The notes under the pieces: generated by a model
The model's input: the letters and a program-made list of their open reading frames with translations, nothing else
What the model was told of the DNA's origin: nothing
Databases searched by the model: none
Made by a program: the position numbers and the translations under genes
In this document: positions 59,520-64,000 of the stretch, piece by piece
How positions within the stretch are numbered: position 1 is the stretch's first letter
Layout of the letters: each line of letters begins with the position of its first letter
Assembly (NCBI RefSeq): GCF_001411555.2
Contig: NC_049909.1
Coordinates: forward strand, 2,046,001 to 2,110,000
Direction of reading: 5' to 3'
Origin: Juglans regia
Taxonomy: Eukaryota; Streptophyta; Magnoliopsida; Fagales; Juglandaceae
Length of the DNA stretch: 64,000 nucleotides

Positions 59520-59896
59520 ATACCAACTTAACTCTGTTTCTGGCTATCTCTGTAGTTGCTGTGGAGATGGCCAAGGTTGCCAGCGAGGTCAAGGCAGCTG
59601 ATATAAAGGTCCTCTTTGTGAAGCCTCTTGTGTATTGGACTCGATTTTTTATCATTGCCACAGCATTTTCTCGCCCTCAGATTGATGCTATTGGGTATGA
59701 CTCCAACTTTGATGATGATCTTCATATTTTGGTTGGAGAGCCTAATTATGGTTCAGTGTGTTGTACCAATGCTTGAATTGATATTTTTGTGTCAAACTGC
59801 AAATCAGGTCAAAAATAAGAGATCTAGCTGAGAAGAAGTATGCGAAAGTTCCATCTGGGGACTCAAAACCCAACTCATGGACCTTGTTGGACTTTG
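56160..59896 (+). CDS. Protein Iojap / ribosomal silencing factor RsfS, chloroplastic (exons 1-4, 3' end not found)
   Basis: Exons at 56160-56408, 58589-58715, 59556-59694 and 59808-59896 join through GT-AG introns into about 201 residues. Exon 1 (MVVGTMLSVASTGAG...) is a Ser/Ala/Arg-containing, plausible plastid transit peptide. Exon 2 is acidic (NVSEDTDDTYDDLFNKFG). Exons 3-4 carry the RsfS/DUF143 core: AVEMAKVASEVKAADIKVLFVKPLVYWTRFFIIATAFSRPQIDAIG split over the junction, then SKIRDLAEKKYAKVPSGD and SWTLLDFG. Bacterial RsfS binds uL14 and blocks subunit joining; plastid Iojap is ribosome-associated. The family normally ends with a DVVIHIFLP-type strand and a NLEEFY tail of about 40 residues. 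I did not find these between 59897 and the Copia element, so the last exon lies beyond 64000 or is lost. Confidence 0.88.
57786..58265. mobile_element. Tourist-like MITE with TTA target duplication, in an Iojap intron
   Basis: Starts GGGCATATTTGGGTAATGAG, ends CCCAAAAATAGCC, flanked by TTA at 57783-57785 and 58266-58268. The interior includes GAGATGAGATGAGAATTA and the TTTAATATTATTTTTGTTTTG core shared with the copy at 775. It carries a nested 111 bp L1 tail. Confidence 0.75.
57830..57940 (-). mobile_element. 5'-truncated L1 tail nested in the MITE
   Basis: A T25 run (57831-57855) opens a segment that on the minus strand reads a GGGCTTATGCCTATTC...AACAAAATTTTGTTTACCG 3' end with poly(A), typical of plant L1. 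It is flanked by GAATTATATGAATAG (57815-57829) and GAATTATGTGAATAG (57941-57955), a 15 bp duplication with one change. Confidence 0.8.
58716..59555 (+). other. Intron 2 of the Iojap gene
   Basis: 840 bp, GT-AG, after the first base of a codon. It contains a C-rich homopolymer stretch at 59076-59095 and an (AT)n microsatellite at 59484-59516. Confidence 0.8.
59484..59516 (+). repeat. (AT)n microsatellite
   Basis: About sixteen perfect AT units, 40 bp before exon 3 of the Iojap gene, near the likely branch-point region. Confidence 0.9.
59695..59807 (+). other. Intron 3 of the Iojap gene
   Basis: 113 bp, GT-AG, after the second base of a Gly codon. The adjoining exons read AIG then SKIRD, as in the family. 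Confidence 0.85.
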
Positions 59897-60111
59897 GTAA
59901 GGGATTTTGCTTTCTAATCCAGTTCTCATCTGTTCTAATGTTAAGTTAAAAGAAAGAAATATTCATTTTTCTTTTGGTTGTGACCATTGGCCTTAACACC
60001 CTTTAGTCAGTGTGGAGGATGTCATCTGCAATCACATTTGATTGACCTTTTGTTACCTTTTGCATTTTTTCCTTTGCCATGATGAAGTCACCTGTGACAG
60101 TTGTGGCTAGT

Positions 60112-60665
60112 TGCAACACCTATTCCGACATTGGGAATAAGAATAACCCATATAGAGTGTGGGATTATGAATTGCCGAGGAAGTGGATAGGTTATAAAGC
60201 TAGTCGTGGGTGCTAAAGTCCCCACTTTAGCTACTTACTCAGCGAAATTGAACTTTATTAGGTTCTTAGGAAGGTTCAAATTGACTAATATTTGTGGGTT
60301 TGTAGTGCAGATGTGGCTAGTGCTCTCCCTCAATGGTTATTGAAGCCACCTAGAAAGACCAGCCATGTGATGCTGAAATACTGCATGGCATGACTTAACT
60401 AAGGATGTCAAGAATTTAAGAAGGGGAGAAGTTTGTAACTCTGTTCAGTCCCATCCTAGCACTAAAAGCAAACTGACCCATTCCCATATTGGGAGTACGA
60501 ATAACCCAATACAGTGAATAGGTTATAAAGTTAGTCAGTGGGTGTTAAGTCCCACATTGGCTACTTACTAGGTGAAACCGAATTGCCAAGTGATTTTAGG
60601 GTAGCTTCAAATTGGCTAGTTTTTTTGGGGTTATAGTGCAAATTGACTAGTCCTTTCCCTGATTA
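60112..60665 (+). repeat. Two copies of a dispersed repeat, about 200 bp each
   Basis: Copy 1 (60112-60345) and copy 2 (60476-60665) share CATTGGGAATAAGAATAACC / ATTGGGAGTACGAATAACC, then GAATAGGTTATAAAG(C/T)TAGTC, a GGGTG(C/T)TAAGTCCC-like block and CTACTTACT. The segment between them (60346-60475) looks unrelated. Neither copy codes. Class unknown; possibly a short non-autonomous element present twice. Confidence 0.65.
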
Positions 60666-61245
60666 TTACACTCATAATTCACAAGAATCACGACTATTAC
60701 ATTTGAAGTCACGACCAAAAATTAATATTTTTTAGTGAATATGAAAGTGACTATTGCTTTCTCGAAGTTTGCAAGTCAGCCACAGGCTCTGTATCCCTTT
60801 CTTTGGGCTTGCTTTAATTTGGGGTTTTTGGTGGTGATTAATTACACTGTCAAACTTGGTTCACAATTCATTACTCATTCATAGGGAACTGAGATTTATC
60901 TTATTAGGAGGGCCTATTTTCTATTATTTATTAATGCAATCTTTCCTTTGAACTCTCCTGCTCGAATATAATCAAATATAAAATATTTGGGCTCTTTCAG
61001 AGTCTTCTATATAAAGATTCGACATCCTGTTCCGTTCATTAGTAAGCTGGACACTAAGATGCCATTTCTGGTTGTTATGCTAACTCCAACTATTTTAATT
61101 TACTTCACTTGGACAGGTAGTGGCCTGAAGCTTAACTTTACAGTTTTGAAATCTAAAATTGATTGGGTAGTGGAAAATATACTTTGCACCCCTTAACTGA
61201 TTTCAGGTTACATTGTGGTGTATAAACTATCGAAGTTGAGACATT
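60666..61245. other. Interval without recognisable gene
   Basis: No exon with similarity to the expected Iojap C-terminus was found here. The frame at 60987-61196 has no domain. Confidence 0.5.
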
Positions 61246-61254
61246 GCGCTGTTA

Positions 61255-61484
61255 ATTTTATTTTTATTGGTACCGGGTATCTGGAACAAAGTCCTGACTA
61301 ATCCCAGTGGTGCATCACCCATCAGTGAGGAGTTTCCCACAAGTGCACCTTGGGTAATATAAGGAGAAATTTCCTCAGTCCGATGAGCTCTAGAAATTGT
61401 TTGCACCCAAGGGTTTGACCCTTAGAGCTGGAGGGAGCTTACCACCAAGACCAAGGCTCTTACCACTTGAGCCACTATTAAAGG
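61255..61484 (-). mobile_element. tRNA-derived SINE
   Basis: On the minus strand it opens TGGCTCAAGTGGTAAGAGCC (a box A-like tRNA segment, 61456-61475), then GGGTCAAACCCTTGGG in the box B position about 40-50 bases on, and ends in AATAAAAATAAAAT. It is flanked by GCGCTGTTA (61246-61254) and GCGCTATTA (61485-61493), a 9 bp duplication with one change. Non-coding; it depends on LINE enzymes. Confidence 0.85.
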
Positions 61485-61768
61485 CGCTATTATATTACTA
61501 GAGGTTACAATACACCCTACTTAAAATCTAACTGTCAAGAATGTGTCGTGCTATTTATCTTTTGCCACCTTAACAATCAAAACTGAGCAAATCTGACGGT
61601 TAATTAGGTTATATTACCTATTTTTTGTTATCGTAATGGTTAAAATTCGAGTAAATGTACTATTTAACAAAAAAGTTGTAGTTAGAGGGTGCAATGTCCT
61701 CTACTTTGATAGTTTAGGTATCACATTGCAAGTTAGAATGTGTTTGGGGGGCTGCATGTTTTTCCCCT

Positions 61769-61976
61769 TGTTAAGGAAACAATCCCTTGATTCAAGGCTT
61801 CATATGATTTCTCTTAATTCTAGGACATTCATTGTATAAATTGATTCTAGTTTCCTTTCATGCAATTATACGTTATATTCTTGTTTCCTTTTATGTAAAC
61901 TAGACGTTATGTAAATCTTGAATATATAGAAGAATACTCACCACGATTGTGTGGTGGTTTTTGATCAATCCTCTCA
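61769..61976 (+). repeat. 5' LTR of the Copia element
   Basis: 208 bp with TG...CA ends; inner features are TTGAATATATAGAAGAATAC near 61918 and a hairpin-prone CACCACGATTGTGTGGTGG. The partner LTR lies outside the window, so the left boundary is inferred. Confidence 0.65.
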
Positions 61977-61990
61977 TGGTATCACGAGCC
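61977..61990 (+). promoter_or_regulatory. Primer binding site of the Copia element (initiator Met-tRNA type)
   Basis: TGGTATCACGAGCC resembles the TGGTATCAGAGCC site used by most plant Copia elements, with a small change, and follows the LTR directly. Confidence 0.75.
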
Positions 61991-62030
61991 TCATCGGATT
62001 AGCATCCCTCAATTTTTTTCTCCTTTCTTC

Positions 62031-63596
62031 ATGGCTGCCGAACCCAACCCCACCCTTCTTCCCTTCAACACCATGATCCACATGGTCACCATCAAGCTTT
62101 CCTCCTCTAATTACCTCTTGTGGAAAAGCCAATTACTTCCCCTACTCGAGAGCCAAGAGCTGTTACCCCATGTGGACGGCACCCTTGAACCTCCCCCACG
62201 TTTTCATCCCTCCAACTCTGAGACACCAAATCCCAAACACCTGGCGTGGAAACAAACTGACCAAAGCCTCCTAAGCTTGTTACTCTCCTCCCTCACCGAA
62301 GAAGCCATGGCTGAGGTAGTCGGTCTCTCCACCTCACGTGAGGTTTGGCTTGCTCTTGAAAACTCCTTCAGCCATCGCTCCAAAGCCAGAGAAATTCGTC
62401 TCAAAGACGATCTCCAGTTGATGAAACGCGGGGCACGCACTGTCTCTGAGTATGCCCGCACCTTCAAATCACTCTGTGATCAGATTCATGCCATTGGTCG
62501 TCCCGTTGATGGCACTGATAAATCCCACTGGTTTCTTCGAGGCCTTGGGTCTGATTTCACAAGCTTCTCATCCGCACAAATGGCCCAAACCCCCCTCCCC
62601 TGTTTCGCCGATCTGGTTTCCAAAGCTGAGAGCTTTGAACTCTTCCAGAAATCTCTTGAACAATCGGCTACTCCTCCCACCGCTGCTTTCACGGCCACTA
62701 ATCATGGATCCTCTCGGTCCAACCAGCGGAATCCCTCATCTCGCACTCAACAGGGCCATCGCAACGGTCATGGCCACTCTCCCTCAAATCGCAGCAACGG
62801 ACCATCAAACCAGCAGCGCCACCGTTCTGGTCAGGGACGCCGTCCGCCCTGCTGCCAGATTTGCCGCCAGGACGGTCACTACGCCGATCGGTGCAACCAG
62901 AGGTATGCACGGGGTGACTCTGCTGCTCACCTTGCCGAGGCCTTCAACGCCTCTTGTGCGATAAATGGGCCCGAGCCCAGTGACTGGTATTTGGATACCG
63001 GGGCTTCGGCCCACATGACCACAGACCCATCCACCTTGGCCCACTCAAGTAACTACACAGGTAAGGATAGTGTAATTGTAGGGAATGGTGCTTCTCTACC
63101 CATTACCCACACCGGTACCATCTCTCCACTCCCAAATCTACATTTATTAGATGTTTTAGTTGTTCCTCGTCTCACCAAAAATCTCTTGTCTATTAGTAAA
63201 TTAACATCTGATTTTCCTCTTTCTGTTACATTTACTAATAATTTTTTTACTGTCCAGAATCATCAAACGGGAAGGGTGGTGGCAACCGGTAAACGTGATG
63301 GTGGTCTGTATGTGTTGGAGCGCGGACACTCCGCCTTTATTTCTGTCCTTAAGAATAAAGCTCTTCATGCTTCTTATGATTTATGGCATGCTCGTCTTAG
63401 TCATGTAAACCATTCTATTATCTCTTTTTTGAATAAAAAAGGTCGTCTTCATCTTACATCGTTATTGCCTTCTCCCGCATTATGTAGTACATGTCAACTT
63501 GCCAAAAATCATCGCTTACCTTATACTCGTAATGAACATAGATCATCTAATGTGTTGGATCTTATTCATTGCGACATTTGGGGCCCTACCCCTTGA
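62031..63596 (+). CDS. Copia gag-protease-integrase N-terminal polyprotein, truncated by deletion
   Basis: ATG 62031 opens 521 codons. The N-terminal Gag has LSSSNYLLWKSQLLPLLES and GLGSDFTSFSSAQMAQ, then an Asn/Ser/Gly-rich linker. A CX2CX4HX4C knuckle (CQICRQDGHYADRC) lies near residue 280. Protease follows with WYLDTGASAHMT near residue 320. The integrase zinc domain (LWHARLSHVNHSIISFL ... CSTCQLAKNHRLPY) and the first catalytic region (LIHCDIWGP) follow. TGA at 63594 ends the frame. The lineage is Ale/Retrofit-like by Gag style; this is tentative. Gag and protease look intact. Confidence 0.85.
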   Translation: MAAEPNPTLLPFNTMIHMVTIKLSSSNYLLWKSQLLPLLESQELLPHVDGTLEPPPRFHPSNSETPNPKHLAWKQTDQSLLSLLLSSLTEEAMAEVVGLSTSREVWLALENSFSHRSKAREIRLKDDLQLMKRGARTVSEYARTFKSLCDQIHAIGRPVDGTDKSHWFLRGLGSDFTSFSSAQMAQTPLPCFADLVSKAESFELFQKSLEQSATPPTAAFTATNHGSSRSNQRNPSSRTQQGHRNGHGHSPSNRSNGPSNQQRHRSGQGRRPPCCQICRQDGHYADRCNQRYARGDSAAHLAEAFNASCAINGPEPSDWYLDTGASAHMTTDPSTLAHSSNYTGKDSVIVGNGASLPITHTGTISPLPNLHLLDVLVVPRLTKNLLSISKLTSDFPLSVTFTNNFFTVQNHQTGRVVATGKRDGGLYVLERGHSAFISVLKNKALHASYDLWHARLSHVNHSIISFLNKKGRLHLTSLLPSPALCSTCQLAKNHRLPYTRNEHRSSNVLDLIHCDIWGPTP

Positions 63597-64000
63597 AATT
63601 CAAATCTGATTTTTATGATGTTTTCATTCAATTTCAAAAATTTGTTGAAAATCAATATTCCACCCGTATCAAAATTTTTCAAAGTGATGGTGGTGCCGAA
63701 TTTACTAGTAATCGCTTCACAGCCCACATTCGTACCTTCGGTATTCACCATCAACTCTCATGCCCATACACACCCGCCCAAAATGGTCGCGCTGAAAGAA
63801 AACATCGTCATGTAACCGAGACTGGTCTCGCTCTTCTTTTTCACTCTCACATTTCTCCTCGTTTCTGGGTTGACGCCTTCAGCACTGCAGCCTACATTAT
63901 CAACCGTTTGCCCACACCGCTTCTTGGAGGTAAGTCCCCTTTTGAGCTTCTCTATGGTTCTTCACCCAACTATGAAAATTTTCATCCTTTCGGTTGTCGT
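63590..64000 (+). pseudogene. Copia integrase core continuation, frameshifted, incomplete at window edge
   Basis: Reading from CCC at 63590, one frame off the preceding stop, gives PLKFKSDFYDVFIQF, then FQSDGGAEF (second catalytic D), CPYTPAQNGRAERKHR (catalytic E), FWVDAFSTAAYIINRLPTP and the beginning of the C-terminal region. About 30 residues that normally lie between the first aspartate region and KFKSDF are missing, so the core is non-functional. It continues past base 64000. Confidence 0.85.

Larger units (their letters stand above)
61769..64000 (+). mobile_element. Ty1/copia retrotransposon, left part, runs off the window
   Basis: A short 5' LTR (61769-61976, TGTTAAGG...CTCTCA) is followed by a Met-tRNA-type primer site and a long gag-protease-integrase frame. 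The integrase region is damaged by an internal deletion near 63590. RT, RNase H and the 3' LTR would lie beyond 64000. The element sits downstream of the last visible Iojap exon on the same strand. Confidence 0.88.

Noticed and set aside
59996..60050. Candidate Iojap exon 5 (GATGTCATCTGCAATCAC)
   Set aside because: The first residues look vaguely suitable, but the expected HIFLP strand does not follow, and a stop comes quickly in frame.

Overview
This is a repeat-dominated segment of a plant nuclear chromosome, probably a woody eudicot. Supporting signs are interrupted genes with GT-AG introns, plant L1, Athila, Copia, Tourist-like and CACTA-like elements, and A+T-rich intergenic DNA. The many GAGATGAGATGAG-type miniature elements recall Fagales genomes such as walnut, hickory or oak, but that placement is an impression and not a demonstration. 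No bacterial genes, CRISPR arrays, rRNA genes or convincing tRNA genes were seen.

Layout. 1-5551: a decayed Athila-type Ty3/gypsy retrotransposon on the minus strand, cut by the window edge, its RT core split by a miniature transposon. 5608-8760: a minus-strand L1 with a large internal deletion and a solo LTR inside its RNase H domain. 9571-14016: a complete non-autonomous LTR retrotransposon built of minisatellites. 14957-19277: a 4.3 kb solo LTR-like unit with target duplications. 19.3-28.0 kb: old repeat debris, including a hairpin MITE, a gypsy pol fragment and LTR fragments. 28.0-38.4 kb: an old L1 into which a near full-length younger L1 (30151-36294) has jumped, with a 16 bp target duplication. 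38.4-44.5 kb: MITEs and a second, opposite-strand copy of the non-autonomous LTR family.

Host genes lie in the right part. A four-exon UDP-arabinopyranose mutase / reversibly glycosylated polypeptide gene (45252-47668, plus) looks intact. A broken PBP1/KIC-like EF-hand gene lies at 54391-54706 (minus). A chloroplast Iojap/RsfS gene begins at 56160 (plus); four exons are visible to 59896, but the last exon or exons are not found before a Copia retrotransposon that starts near 61769 and runs off the window. Introns and flanks of these genes carry MITEs, a truncated L1 tail and a tRNA-derived SINE. The two functional genes are unrelated: one supplies UDP-arabinofuranose for cell-wall synthesis, the other is a plastid ribosome-associated factor.

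I found no new multi-gene system. The interest lies in the readable nested insertion history, the minisatellite-based non-autonomous LTR family, the Tourist-like MITE family with preserved TWA duplications, and the state of the Iojap and PBP1-like genes.
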